Assembly (NCBI GenBank): GCA_038127535.1
Contig: JAYPHU010000006.1
Location: forward strand, 61,512 to 125,511
Direction of reading: 5' to 3'
Origin: JAYPHU01 sp038127535
Lineage (GTDB): Bacteria; Pseudomonadota; Alphaproteobacteria; Rhodospirillales; UBA2165
Length of the DNA stretch: 64,000 bases
The translations under genes and the position numbers were made by a program. Shown here in pieces: positions 8,599 through 17,483 of the stretch. The first letter of the stretch is position 1; each line of letters opens with the position of its first letter. The notes beneath the pieces were generated by a model. It had not been told where the DNA came from and ran no database searches. It was given only the letters and a program-made list of their open reading frames with translations.

Positions 8599-9624
8599 CT
8601 ATTTGGCCGCGTTCATCTTCGCCACGATGGTTTTGGCGTCGATGCCTTGAGCCGTGGTCTCGGCGATGATTTGCTCACCCGCCTTCATCAAGAGAGCGGT
8701 GCCTTTTTTGATCTCTGCATCCGAGAGCTTGTGCAGTTCGTGGTTCTTGGACGTGCGGATTAGATTAAACCCGTCCAGGCTTTCCTTATCGTAGACCGCG
8801 GAACCCATTTCGCTGTGCTTGGGACCCGTGGTCTTGTTGATGATGTCCTTATGATCAGCCGTCAGGCCATTATAGGAGTCCTTATTCATGACCAGGAACA
8901 TCGGAGAACGGCCCCAGGGCAGCCCATCAGCGAAGTACTTGGTGACTTCCTTCAACTTGAAGCTGGTGAGTGTCGTCGTAGAGGTGAGCACGCCGTCCAG
9001 CAGACCGCGGGCCAAGGCGTTGTAGACCTTGGAGATCGGCATCGGGATCGGGGACGCGCCGAGAGATTTCAACAGCTTCGCCTGGAATTGAGACGGAGTC
9101 CTGAGTTTCAGGCCCTTCAGATCTTCGATCTTCGTGATCTTCTTGTTCTTAGTCATGATGACCGGCCGGTCCACCGTCCACATGAACAGTAGTTTGACGT
9201 CTTTGTATTCCTTATCCAGGTGGCCTTCGTACGCCGCCCACAGAGCGCGGGTAGCTTGCACTCCGTTCTTGGCGATGCCCGGTAATTCAATCAGCGTGGT
9301 GGCGCGGAATTGGCTGGAGGTGAAGCCCTGCAAGCCAAACGTAATATCGGCTACGCGGTCAACAGCGCGCTTGAACTGGCGAGGTCCGCCTTTGCCGAGC
9401 TTGCCGCCGACGAACATTTTGATTTTTAGCGTACCGCCGGACATTTCGTCCACTTTCTTGATCCAGGGGGTAAAGAAGGCACGGTTCATGGCGTGCTTGG
9501 GGCCGGTGAAGGACGCCAGCTTAAGTTCCACCGCGTTGGCGGTCGAGGCCGTTCCGATACCGGTTGCGCTGACCACGCCCAAGGCTAGGGCGGACAGTGC
9601 CGTTGCTTTGAAAATTGAGTTCAT
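8599..9624 (-). CDS. dctP: TRAP transporter periplasmic binding protein, DctP type
   Basis: A 341-aa exported solute-binding protein. The N-terminus has a Sec signal peptide ending near STANA, then VELKLASFTGPKH, the usual beginning of the mature DctP fold. The family features are in order: the GG-K-RQF segment, LKGLKLRTP (the helix carrying the carboxylate-binding Arg) and the conserved PISKVYNAL stretch. An AAGGAG ribosome site precedes the ATG. Such proteins bind C4-dicarboxylates, keto acids or aromatic acids in the periplasm and deliver them to DctQM. It is the last gene of the leftward operon with dctQ and dctM. The ligand is not predictable from sequence alone. Confidence 0.93.
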   Translation of the reverse strand: MNSIFKATALSALALGVVSATGIGTASTANAVELKLASFTGPKHAMNRAFFTPWIKKVDEMSGGTLKIKMFVGGKLGKGGPRQFKRAVDRVADITFGLQGFTSSQFRATTLIELPGIAKNGVQATRALWAAYEGHLDKEYKDVKLLFMWTVDRPVIMTKNKKITKIEDLKGLKLRTPSQFQAKLLKSLGASPIPMPISKVYNALARGLLDGVLTSTTTLTSFKLKEVTKYFADGLPWGRSPMFLVMNKDSYNGLTADHKDIINKTTGPKHSEMGSAVYDKESLDGFNLIRTSKNHELHKLSDAEIKKGTALLMKAGEQIIAETTAQGIDAKTIVAKMNAAK

Positions 9625-9712
9625 GTTCTACGTCTCCTTACGTCGTCATTGAAGTCATGTGGCGTGCTTCAGACACGCTTCTTGATACCGATTGATTGAT
9701 TTAACGTCTACT

Positions 9713-11023
9713 CTACTGCGCCTCGATCATGGTATTCGGCAGGAACAAGGCGATATCCGGAAAGACCATCAGTATCAAAATACAAACGATCATCGCTATC
9801 CAAAACGGGATAACGCCGGCAAAAATATGGCGAAGGGGCACATCGCCGGCGATGCCCTTCACGACAAACACGTTGACGCCGACCGGCGGGGTGATCAGGC
9901 CGATCTCAATTGTGATAACGATCAGCACGCCGAACCAGATGGGGTCAAAGCCCAACTCGATGATCAGCGGATGCACGATTGGCAGGGTCAGCACCAGCAT
10001 GGCAAACCCCTCTAGGAACGAGCCTAGCACCACATAGGCTGCCATCAGGATCAGCATGACCACATAAGGCGATAGATCCATACCCGTGAGAAGGCTGGCC
10101 AGATCAGACGGTATTTGGGTCAACGCCAGGAACGGATTGAATACGTGCGCGCCGATCAGGATTAAGAATACCAGACCAGTTGTGCGGATGGTTTGGTACA
10201 ACACTTGGGCCAGCGATTCCTTGTTCAATCTCCGGCGGAATATTGTAAGCAGCAGTGAGAGCATGGCGCCGACGCCAGCGGCCTCGGTTGGCGTGAACAG
10301 ACCGCCGTAGATGCCGCCGATGGTAATTACCACAATCACGATCATGGATACGGACTGGCGCACCGAATTGGCACGGTCTTTAATACTGGCTTTCGGGCCG
10401 GCCGGTCCCAGATCCGGATTGATCCGAGTCTGGATGTAGATGGAGATAATGAACAGAGTCGCTAGTAGGATGCCGGGGAACACGCCTGCCAGGAACAGCC
10501 GGCCGATCGATTCCTCTGTCAGGATGGCGTAGATGATGAACCCGGTGGAGGGCGGGATCAGGATACCTAGTGTGCCGCCGGCGGCGATACAGCCCGTCGC
10601 CAGCTTGGAATTGTAATTGAACCGCCGCATTTCCGGGAGAGCGACCCGGCCCATGGTCACAGCAGAGGCTACAGAGGAGCCCGAAAGCGCGGCAAATCCG
10701 GCGCAGGCGGCGATCGTGGCGGACGCCAATCCGCCCCGCCAATGGCCGAACCAACTATAGGCGGCGTTGTATAGATCGCGGCTCATCCCCGAAACCGAGG
10801 CGAAGTTCCCCATCAGGATGAATAACGGGATGACGATCAACTCGTAGTTGTTGGAGATAACAAAAGCTTCGTCCGCGAGCATGGAGAGCGCCGGGGTCCA
10901 GCCGTTCATAAAGCCGAAGCCGACAACACCGATAATCGCCATGGCGATAGCCACGGGCATTCGCAGCGCGAGAAGCGTAAACAAGCCCAGAAGGCCGACA
11001 ATGCCGAACATGGTGTTACTCAT
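9713..11023 (-). CDS. dctM: TRAP transporter large permease, DctM type
   Basis: A 436-aa multi-spanning membrane protein with about 12 hydrophobic segments. It has the DctM hallmarks PLFILMGNFAS, the GSSVASAVTMG stretch, GGTLGILIPPS near the middle, and LITPPVGVNVFVVKG near the end. It forms the Na+-coupled translocation channel with DctQ. The start overlaps the end of dctQ by 8 bp, and dctP follows after 88 bp, so the three are one transport unit. Confidence 0.95.
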   Translation of the reverse strand: MSNTMFGIVGLLGLFTLLALRMPVAIAMAIIGVVGFGFMNGWTPALSMLADEAFVISNNYELIVIPLFILMGNFASVSGMSRDLYNAAYSWFGHWRGGLASATIAACAGFAALSGSSVASAVTMGRVALPEMRRFNYNSKLATGCIAAGGTLGILIPPSTGFIIYAILTEESIGRLFLAGVFPGILLATLFIISIYIQTRINPDLGPAGPKASIKDRANSVRQSVSMIVIVVITIGGIYGGLFTPTEAAGVGAMLSLLLTIFRRRLNKESLAQVLYQTIRTTGLVFLILIGAHVFNPFLALTQIPSDLASLLTGMDLSPYVVMLILMAAYVVLGSFLEGFAMLVLTLPIVHPLIIELGFDPIWFGVLIVITIEIGLITPPVGVNVFVVKGIAGDVPLRHIFAGVIPFWIAMIVCILILMVFPDIALFLPNTMIEAQ

Positions 11024-11480
11024 GGCCGGTCATCTCCTCTTCCTCCTTGCCTAGAAACGTCTGCCAGGCTTGGCGGAACAATACGATGGCGAACATCGCT
11101 GATCCGATCGTCAACATGACCAGAAATGGATAGTAGGGAATCTCCACCATCTGCGTGACTTCGTTGACATCAAGGGCGCGCTGGAACAGCAGGGCGCTTT
11201 CCCACGTCAACAGGACGACCAAGATCGCCGAGGCGCCCAGGATGATCGTATCACTCAATTGCACGGTCCGCGGTTTGCAGATCGCGCTCAGCAGGTCGAC
11301 GGCAATATGTCCTTTGGTCAGGCCAGTATAGGCGAGGGAAAAAGCGACAATCGGGATCAGCATGACCTCTGCGGTGTCATAGACACCCAGCGGCGGCGCA
11401 TTGAACACCCGGCGCATAAAAACGGAATATACGATGAGGCACATCAGCCCCATCAGTGTTGCCCCGCTGATCAAGGCCAA
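11016..11480 (-). CDS. dctQ: TRAP transporter small permease, DctQ type
   Basis: A small membrane protein with four hydrophobic helices, VYSVFMRRVFNAPP after the first helix (a DctQ hallmark) and a charged C-terminus. The coordinates use the TTG at 11480. The protein-like sequence extends upstream as LERIVKF, which would begin at an ATT codon (11502-11504) shortly after AGGCAGG. No ATG or GTG is available before the upstream stop at 11529-11531. The true start is therefore either a rare ATT or the internal TTG, or the start codon has been lost by mutation. It overlaps dctM by 8 bp. Confidence 0.87.
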   Translation of the reverse strand: MALISGATLMGLMCLIVYSVFMRRVFNAPPLGVYDTAEVMLIPIVAFSLAYTGLTKGHIAVDLLSAICKPRTVQLSDTIILGASAILVVLLTWESALLFQRALDVNEVTQMVEIPYYPFLVMLTIGSAMFAIVLFRQAWQTFLGKEEEEMTGHE

Positions 11481-11618
11481 AAATTTTACAATTCGTTCTA
11501 AAATAAATGCCTGCCTGTTGTTCTTTTTTTATTTTGGTGATCCGATTTCCCGCATACAGCCAGGATTTGTAAAGGAATTCGACAGGCAGCGCCACTTTAA
11601 ATTCGGGAAAACCTGACC
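11481..11618. other. Intergenic upstream of dctQ
   Basis: A short AT-rich spacer between the cyclophilin-like gene and dctQ on the minus strand. It contains the possible ribosome site AGGCAGG near 11510 and a poly-T run at 11523-11530. No terminator hairpin or gene is evident, so transcription from the PLP-enzyme gene into the TRAP genes is possible. Confidence 0.4.
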
Positions 11619-11993
11619 TTAGTCCACGATTTCCACGGTAATCGCCGTGCCGGCCGGCACATTGGTCAGCACTGTCACATCGTCCAAGGCTCGGCCCCAG
11701 ATGTTGGTCGGTGCGGCCAAGCGGATTTCATTGCCTTGGGAAATGGGCGTGGGGCCGAACCCGATGGCGATGGAGTCTCCCTCCACCCAGAACGCCAATT
11801 CGCCTGCCTCGACCACGGCGCGGGCGTCCGCCTCACGTTTGGTGGAGACCGGCGTCGCGAAGTATACCTCTTCTCCCCAACGCTGCGCGGACGAGGTAAA
11901 GGGAAGGGCGGCCTGGATCGCTGCCCCTGTCGGCGTGTCGAACAGTTCGGCCCGGATGACGTGATCCCCGATGGTCATTTTGATCTCAGCCAT
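11619..11993 (-). CDS. Cyclophilin-like fold protein (TM1367/COG2164 type)
   Basis: A 124-aa cytoplasmic protein starting at ATG 11993. The pattern LPFTSSAQRWGEEVYFATPV, followed by AFWVEGDSIAIGFGPTPIS, matches the small cyclophilin-like family typified by TM1367, whose biochemical function is, to my knowledge, unassigned. Its start overlaps the end of the threonine-synthase-like gene by 8 bp, so translation is probably coupled. It stands between that enzyme and the TRAP transporter in one leftward unit, which links it to handling of the imported compound. No catalytic prediction is made. Confidence 0.75.
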   Translation of the reverse strand: MAEIKMTIGDHVIRAELFDTPTGAAIQAALPFTSSAQRWGEEVYFATPVSTKREADARAVVEAGELAFWVEGDSIAIGFGPTPISQGNEIRLAAPTNIWGRALDDVTVLTNVPAGTAITVEIVD

Positions 11994-13284
11994 TTTTGAT
12001 CGTCTCGTAGTCAATGGGCTTGTTGAGATCGATAAAGTCGCCGGCCCCCGGCATCGGATATTTCAGTCCCGTCGCACAGTTGAACAGGACGCAGCGATCG
12101 GTGTTGGAAATACGGCCCTGATCCAAGGACTTCTTGAACGCCGCCAGGGTCGCGGCCCCTTCCGGACAGAGAAGAATCCCATCGGACTTCGCCACCTGCG
12201 CCTGCGCTTCATTGATGGATTCGTCGGAAACCGCGATGGCGAATCCTTCGCTTTCCCGCACGGCGCGCAAGATCAGGAAATCACCGATGGCCGCCGGGAC
12301 ACGAATGCCGGCCGCCACCGTGTGCGCGTTGACCCAGGCCTCCGCATGTTCGACGCCGTCCTCATAGGCCTTCACGATAGGAGCGCAACCGTCCGCCTGT
12401 ACGGCCACCATGCGCGGACGCTTGGACCCAATCCAGCCGATGGCCTCCAACTCTGCGAAGGCCTTCCACATGCCGATCAGCCCGGTGCCGCCGCCGGTCG
12501 GATAGAAGATCACATCCGGCACCTCCCATCCCAGTTGTTCCGCCAATTCCAGGCCCATGGTCTTCTTGCCCTCGATCCGATAAGGCTCCTTCAGGGTGGA
12601 GGTGTCGAACCAGTCCATTTCCTCTTTGCCTTCGCCGACGATCCGGCCGCAGTCATTGATGTACCCGTTGGCGAGATACGTGTGCGCGCCTTGCAGGGCG
12701 ATTTCCCGGACATTTACCTGGGGCGTATCCTGCGGGCAGAAGACGTAAGATTCGATCCCGGCCGCCGAACAATAGGCCGCCAGCGCCGCGCCGGCATTAC
12801 CGTTGGTCGGCATGGCCATTCTGGTGACGCCGAGCTCCTTGGCCATGGAAACGGCGAGCGCCAATCCGCGAGCTTTAAAGGAGCCGGTGGGCAGCCGGCC
12901 CTCGTCTTTTATAAAAATTTCACCGCATCCGAGGTGAGATTGCAGACGCGGGGCCGGCAGGATCGGCGTCATCACTTCGCCCAGCCGGACCACATTCTCG
13001 GCCTTACGGATGGGTAGAAACTCCCGATAGCGCCAGAATTCCGGGTCGCGGGCGGCCAGAGTTTCCTTGGTCAGCGCCTTGCCAAGTGCGTCCAGGTCAT
13101 ATCTAACCAGCAGCGGTTTGCCCGTATCCGACAGACCTTGAAGTGTATCCGCTGGATACTCCTTTCCTGTCTTGCTGCATTCCAGGTGGGTTACAAAAGT
13201 CGGGATTTCGGACACGATTTCCTCCGGAATAAGGGGCGCTGAAACTTGTTTAGACAGCGATATCACATGAATTTGGGTTGTCAC
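11986..13284 (-). CDS. Threonine-synthase-like PLP-dependent lyase
   Basis: A 432-aa fold-type II PLP enzyme. The N-terminal HLECSKTGKEYPAD segment is the threonine synthase-like zinc-ribbon remnant with only part of its cysteines. The PLP lysine lies in LPTGSFKARG at about residue 133, the substrate loop is MPTNGNAGAALAAY, and the phosphate-cradle glycines are YPTGGGTGLIG. It resembles threonine synthase and diaminopropionate or hydroxyaspartate ammonia-lyase relatives. Cotranscription with the cyclophilin-like gene and a TRAP importer favours catabolism of an imported amino or hydroxy acid rather than biosynthesis; this is inference. It is divergent from the TTT receptor gene. Confidence 0.82.
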   Translation of the reverse strand: MTTQIHVISLSKQVSAPLIPEEIVSEIPTFVTHLECSKTGKEYPADTLQGLSDTGKPLLVRYDLDALGKALTKETLAARDPEFWRYREFLPIRKAENVVRLGEVMTPILPAPRLQSHLGCGEIFIKDEGRLPTGSFKARGLALAVSMAKELGVTRMAMPTNGNAGAALAAYCSAAGIESYVFCPQDTPQVNVREIALQGAHTYLANGYINDCGRIVGEGKEEMDWFDTSTLKEPYRIEGKKTMGLELAEQLGWEVPDVIFYPTGGGTGLIGMWKAFAELEAIGWIGSKRPRMVAVQADGCAPIVKAYEDGVEHAEAWVNAHTVAAGIRVPAAIGDFLILRAVRESEGFAIAVSDESINEAQAQVAKSDGILLCPEGAATLAAFKKSLDQGRISNTDRCVLFNCATGLKYPMPGAGDFIDLNKPIDYETIKNG

Positions 13285-13351
13285 TCATTTTGATCTGCGA
13301 GTACACTCTCTTCAGTCGCAAAACCAATCATGTTTAACAGGGAGATTATCC
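13285..13351. promoter_or_regulatory. Divergent promoter region between PLP-enzyme/TRAP and TTT operons
   Basis: Only 67 bp separate the two oppositely oriented starts, so both promoters must lie here or reach into the genes. AACAGGGAG at 13336-13344 is the ribosome site of the TTT receptor. No operator palindrome is obvious, and no regulator gene lies nearby. Confidence 0.5.
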
Positions 13352-14377
13352 ATGAGCTCATACGATCTGGAACTCGACCGCCGGATGCTGCTTCGCGGCA
13401 CCACAGCGGCCTTTGGTGCGGCGGCCGTTGCATCACTGCCGTTCAGCAGTGCCTTTGCCGCAAAATTTCCAGTGCGCAATATCAATGTTTCCGTCCCCAC
13501 CCGTGAAGGCGGCGGCGCAGACCGGTTGAACCGTTCCATCACCGGAGTGTGGAAAAAATACCTCGGCGTGAATTTCGAAGCGTCTTTCTATCCCGGCGCT
13601 GCCGGCCGTGTCGGCTATGAGAAGTACATGGGCCTGGCCGGTGATGACGGTCATCAAATTCTGTTCGGCAACATGGGGCCGGAAGTTCTGAACTGGGTGG
13701 TTAAAAAACCGACTTTCGATCTGAATACGTTTATGTACTTCGCGCAGGTCGATGCCGATCCCGGCATTGTGTTTGTCAGCCGTAAGAGCAAATTCAAAAC
13801 GATCGACGACATTATTGCCGAGGGTAAGAAGCGCACGTTGAATGTCGGCACCAGCCGTCTTGCGCACCCGGCAACCTTGGGCGCGCTGGCGCTGGGTCGT
13901 CACACGGGCGCGAAGTTCAATCCGATTCCGCTGTCGGGTGGCAAGAACACTCGTGCAGGTGTGGCCACCGGCGAAATGGACTTCGGTGTGTTGCCGTCCG
14001 GCGGTATCGTCAACCGGGCCAAAAGCTTTAAGGTCCTGCTGATGATGTCTCACGACAACCCGCTGCCGGGCCGGACCGAGAATGCGCCGGTGATGAACAA
14101 GCACTTCAACATGAATATGCCGTCGTTGGTCGCGGGCGCCCGCGCTTACGGCATCAAGAAGTCGGTCATGGAAAAGAATCCGGAGAATTTCAAAATCCTG
14201 GAAGACACGCTGAAGAAAGTCTTCCCCGATCCGGCTTTCAAAAAGGCGTATCTGAAGACGAAGTCCCCGTGGGAATTCGTCGGCTACCGTTCGCCGGAAC
14301 AGGCGGCGGAATATGCCAAGGGCATCGCCCAGGTCGGTGCGGAATTCAAGGAACTGCTCTCCGGTAAGAAAACCTAA
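13352..14377 (+). CDS. tctC: TTT-family periplasmic receptor, TctC/Bug type
   Basis: A 341-aa exported receptor of the tripartite tricarboxylate transporter family. The N-terminus carries a Tat-type signal, DRRMLLRG, followed by a hydrophobic stretch ending SSAFA. The mature part shows the family pattern RNINVSVPTREGGGAD, GAAGRVGYEKY and the LNVGTSRLAHPAT loop. Family members bind carboxylates between two lobes. A hairpin terminator follows, and then tctB and tctA 130 bp downstream, the usual arrangement for producing more receptor than permease. Confidence 0.92.
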   Translation: MSSYDLELDRRMLLRGTTAAFGAAAVASLPFSSAFAAKFPVRNINVSVPTREGGGADRLNRSITGVWKKYLGVNFEASFYPGAAGRVGYEKYMGLAGDDGHQILFGNMGPEVLNWVVKKPTFDLNTFMYFAQVDADPGIVFVSRKSKFKTIDDIIAEGKKRTLNVGTSRLAHPATLGALALGRHTGAKFNPIPLSGGKNTRAGVATGEMDFGVLPSGGIVNRAKSFKVLLMMSHDNPLPGRTENAPVMNKHFNMNMPSLVAGARAYGIKKSVMEKNPENFKILEDTLKKVFPDPAFKKAYLKTKSPWEFVGYRSPEQAAEYAKGIAQVGAEFKELLSGKKT

Positions 14378-14403
14378 GACCTGAAGTTGAACATCCGAGG
14401 AGA

Positions 14404-14436
14404 GGCGGCCGGACATTCTAATCCGGTCGCCTTTTC
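14404..14436 (+). terminator. Terminator/attenuator between tctC and tctB
   Basis: GGCGGCCGGA pairs with TCCGGTCGCC (one G-T pair) around an 8-nt loop, and CTTTTCTT follows. It lies 27 nt after the tctC stop and probably reduces read-through into tctBA. Confidence 0.8.
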
Positions 14437-14508
14437 TTAAAGCATGCTCTTTGCGCCGAAGGGGATAGCCGACTAGACTCCGGCGACGTATCAGGGAGGC
14501 ACAAAACT

Positions 14509-15021
14509 ATGTCGGATCAACCGGCGGCCAACGAAGACGGGAAGAAATCAGTCGGCGGGGAACTCGTTATCCCGATCGCGGCGCTTCTGTTCACCGGCTA
14601 TTATTTTTATACGATTATCGACGCCCCGTGGACGGCGCAGGTCAGTGCGTTATTTGTTGGTTCAATCCTGACGCTGTTGGTGATCATCTATCTGGTGCGC
14701 ACCTACCGGCAGCTGCAAGCGGGGCAGATCGATCTGAAGATGGATCGGTTGACCGCGCCCAACGCGTACATCCCAAAGCGACTAAAGCTCTTGGCCCTGA
14801 CGATTGCCTATATCACGGCGGTGGGCTGGCTTGGTTTTACTATCACCACTTTCCTGTTCTTATGTTCAGCCATGCTGCTATTGAGCGAGGGCAAGCGGAA
14901 AGGGCTGATACTGACTCTATCGCTGATCCTATCGGTTGGCGGGTATTTCCTGTTTATCGTTGCTTTCCAGACCCGGTTCCCGGACGGCCCCTTCGAACAA
15001 TTCATGAAGGGGATTTTGTAG
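14509..15021 (+). CDS. tctB: TTT-family small permease, TctB type
   Basis: A 170-aa membrane protein with four predicted helices: an N-terminal cytoplasmic tail, LVIPIAALLFTGYYFY, a second helix ending LVIIYLVRTYRQL, then a polar loop and two C-terminal helices. Size, topology and position between tctC and tctA identify it as the poorly conserved TctB subunit. GGGAGGC precedes the ATG. The stop is separated from tctA by 1 bp. Confidence 0.9.
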   Translation: MSDQPAANEDGKKSVGGELVIPIAALLFTGYYFYTIIDAPWTAQVSALFVGSILTLLVIIYLVRTYRQLQAGQIDLKMDRLTAPNAYIPKRLKLLALTIAYITAVGWLGFTITTFLFLCSAMLLLSEGKRKGLILTLSLILSVGGYFLFIVAFQTRFPDGPFEQFMKGIL

Positions 15022-15022
15022 C

Positions 15023-16555
15023 ATGGGTGACTACGATTTAGCCTTTTATGTGGAGATGTTCTGGACCACTTGGGAACACTGGTGGGTGATGATCCCCGCC
15101 ATTTTCTTAGGCTTGGTCGTCGGTGCGATCCCGGGATTCAGTGCGGCCAATACAATCATTATTCTGTTGCCGCTAACCCTGGCGTTCGAGCCGGACGTTG
15201 GCCTGGCTTTTATGGTGGCACTCTATGCCTCGTCACGCATGGGCGCCGGTATTCCAGCCATCCTGGTAAATATTCCAGGCACCGCCGGCGCGGCGGCGAC
15301 GCCGCTCGACGGTTATCCCATGACCAAGGCGGGCAGGGGGCAGCAGGCGTTGGCCATATCGTTTGTCTCTTCCATCGCCGGCGGATTGCTGACGACCATC
15401 ATCGCGCTGATTGCCATGCCATGGCTGTCGCAGATCGCGTTCTATCTCCACAGCGTTGAGATGATCGTCATCATGATATTCGGTATCTCCCTGATCGCCA
15501 GCATCGCCGCGCGGGACACCTTGAAGGGACTCATCGCCGGATTCTTCGGGTTGATGATCGGCTTTATCGGCGCGGACACGGTCTATGAGACGCCCCGTGG
15601 CACGTTTGGTTTCCTGGAGCTTTACGACAAAGTGCCGTTAATCCCGGCGCTGGTTGGTCTGTTCGCCATCTCCGAGGCCTTCGCCGTGATTGAAGGGGAG
15701 TCCATCCTGTCTAAGCGCGGCCGAGAGGCCATGCAGAACCCGTCCTGGAAACAAACATTTGAGGGCGTGAAAATTGCCGTTTCCAAATGGTGGCATATCA
15801 TTTGGACCAGCATCATAGGTCTGGTCATCGGCGTGGTGCCCGGCGCCGGTGCGGCCATCGCCTCGTTTGTGGCGTATCAGCAGTCCAAGACGTATTCGAA
15901 GACGCCCGAGCTCTATGGCACCGGCCATATCGAAGGCCTGGTCGCGCCCGAGTCGGCCAACAATGGTGTGACCTCCGGCACGCTGGTGCCGCTTCTGGTG
16001 ATCGGCATTCCCGGCGGGGCGACGGCGGCGATTATGCTGGTGGTGCTGCAATTCCACGGGGTGACCGTCGGACCCGATCTCTTCCTGACCGACCCTGAGC
16101 TTGCCTTCGGGCCATTCATGGCCATGCTGATCACTTACGTGCTGATGATCCTGACAGTGCTGCCGCTGGCCCGCTATATGTCGAATATTACTGTTGTTTC
16201 AACGACTTATATGGCGCCGATTATCATCTCATTCACCCTTGTCGGCTCCTTCGTGCCTCGCGCCTATGTGTTTGATATGAGCTTGGCTCTGGCGTTCGGT
16301 GTGATCGGCTACGTGGCGCGCAAGACCGGCTATCACGTCGCGGCCATCCTGATTGGCGTGATCCTCGGGCCGTTGCTGGAGACGTTCTTCCTACGCGCCA
16401 TGAAAATGTCGCAGGGCGACATCTTCGTCATCTTCTCCTCGACCCTGGGCAATATCCTGTGGGTGTGCCTGGTTCTGTCCCTCGTCGTGCCGATGTTCCT
16501 GGAGAGACGAAGGTCGAAGGCCGCCGCTGACGCCGAGGAATCGACGAGCGAGTAG
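15023..16555 (+). CDS. tctA: TTT-family large permease, TctA type
   Basis: A 510-aa polytopic permease with about 11-12 helices. Hallmarks are the repeated GAIPGFSAANTI and GVVPGAGAAIASFVAY loops (the two inverted TctA signature motifs), NIPGTAGAAATPLDGYPM, and APESANNGVTSGTLVP followed by GIPGGATAAIML. It forms the cation-coupled channel for the carboxylate delivered by TctC. The C-terminus is charged and cytoplasmic. Confidence 0.95.
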   Translation: MGDYDLAFYVEMFWTTWEHWWVMIPAIFLGLVVGAIPGFSAANTIIILLPLTLAFEPDVGLAFMVALYASSRMGAGIPAILVNIPGTAGAAATPLDGYPMTKAGRGQQALAISFVSSIAGGLLTTIIALIAMPWLSQIAFYLHSVEMIVIMIFGISLIASIAARDTLKGLIAGFFGLMIGFIGADTVYETPRGTFGFLELYDKVPLIPALVGLFAISEAFAVIEGESILSKRGREAMQNPSWKQTFEGVKIAVSKWWHIIWTSIIGLVIGVVPGAGAAIASFVAYQQSKTYSKTPELYGTGHIEGLVAPESANNGVTSGTLVPLLVIGIPGGATAAIMLVVLQFHGVTVGPDLFLTDPELAFGPFMAMLITYVLMILTVLPLARYMSNITVVSTTYMAPIIISFTLVGSFVPRAYVFDMSLALAFGVIGYVARKTGYHVAAILIGVILGPLLETFFLRAMKMSQGDIFVIFSSTLGNILWVCLVLSLVVPMFLERRRSKAAADAEESTSE

Positions 16556-16569
16556 GGGTTAGTTTCATA

Positions 16570-16668
16570 GTCATGCGCGGACCGACCGGCAGACCGTGAT
16601 CCGCATGCCCAACTTACTTAAACATGGTTCCACGGATCACCGCTGCGCGGGCCCGTGGATGACTAACA
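16570..16668. repeat. Dispersed intergenic repeat, copy 1
   Basis: This spacer contains TCATGCGCGG, ATCCGCATGCCCAAC, GGTTCCACGGATCACC and CCCGTGGATGACTAA. The same arrangement, with related words in the same order, occurs at 55422-55527. It resembles the short palindromic intergenic repeats common in alphaproteobacteria. No gene is present. Confidence 0.65.
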
Positions 16669-16686
16669 GGGAGCTGGATGGAGCAG

Positions 16687-17382
16687 CTAAGCCACGCCTA
16701 CACTTCGGAACAGCGCCAGACCTTCCTCCGAACTCATGAATGCGGCGAGCGCGCGCGCATCGTCATTGTCGCCGTCGGCCAGCACGGCTACCTGGTAAGA
16801 CGTATAACGATCCAGACTTTCCGGCAGGGGGCCGACCAGCTTCACCTTTACGCCCGCATCCATCAACCGGCGGATGGCGGTCTGCTGACCAAAGCCGATC
16901 TCGGTCTCAAACGGGGAGTTGGCCAGATGGTCCATCAACTCTTCCGCCGAGTTGGGCCGGACTGTTTTGTTCGCGACCTCGGTTGCTATGCCCAGTTTTT
17001 CCATCATGGTGGCAATATACTGGCCGCTCGAGGCCGTGTTGTAGGCGAGCGAGTCGGCGGCCAGGATGGCGGCTTTCAAGGCGCTTTCGGTGGAGATATC
17101 GGGCGCTTCGGCACTCTCTTTAATCACGACACCCGAACGCACCGAGCCGATGTCGGCGATAGTGCTGGCCACCACCAGCCGCTGCGCCAAGAAATCCTCC
17201 ATGGCGTTGGTCGGTGCAATCAGGACCTCCGCATTGCCGTCGCCGGCCGCCAATCTTTCCCGGATCACCGGGGCGGTGGTGTAGTCTGCTTCAATGGCTT
17301 TACCGGTTTTTGCCTCATAAGCTTCCGAGCAAAGAGGCACGCCGTTTGCCGGCGCACCGGCACTTAAAACTCGAATGACCAT
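16687..17382 (-). CDS. ModA-like substrate-binding domain protein without signal peptide
   Basis: A 231-aa protein with a type II periplasmic-binding fold pattern: IRVLSAGAPANG, AAGDGNAEVLIAPTNAMEDF, SLAYNTASSGQYIATMMEKLGI and a C-terminal ALAAFMSSEEGLALFRSVGV ending. This is the usual shape of molybdate-type extracellular binding proteins. The protein begins directly with the first beta strand and has no signal peptide, so it is predicted to stay in the cytoplasm. Stand-alone members of this kind are common but uncharacterised. It is convergent with tctA and divergent from the LVIVD gene. Confidence 0.75.
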   Translation of the reverse strand: MVIRVLSAGAPANGVPLCSEAYEAKTGKAIEADYTTAPVIRERLAAGDGNAEVLIAPTNAMEDFLAQRLVVASTIADIGSVRSGVVIKESAEAPDISTESALKAAILAADSLAYNTASSGQYIATMMEKLGIATEVANKTVRPNSAEELMDHLANSPFETEIGFGQQTAIRRLMDAGVKVKLVGPLPESLDRYTSYQVAVLADGDNDDARALAAFMSSEEGLALFRSVGVA

Positions 17383-17483
17383 GACGTGATAACTCCTATG
17401 GCTTTGCGCCTTGCTAATCCCTGTCTGACCGATAAAGTCTTATCCCGAAGCCGGAATAAGAACATAAGAACAGGGAGGAAACC

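Noticed and set aside
13433..14416. 327-codon minus-strand frame over tctC
   Set aside because: Shadow of the TTT receptor gene; no motifs.
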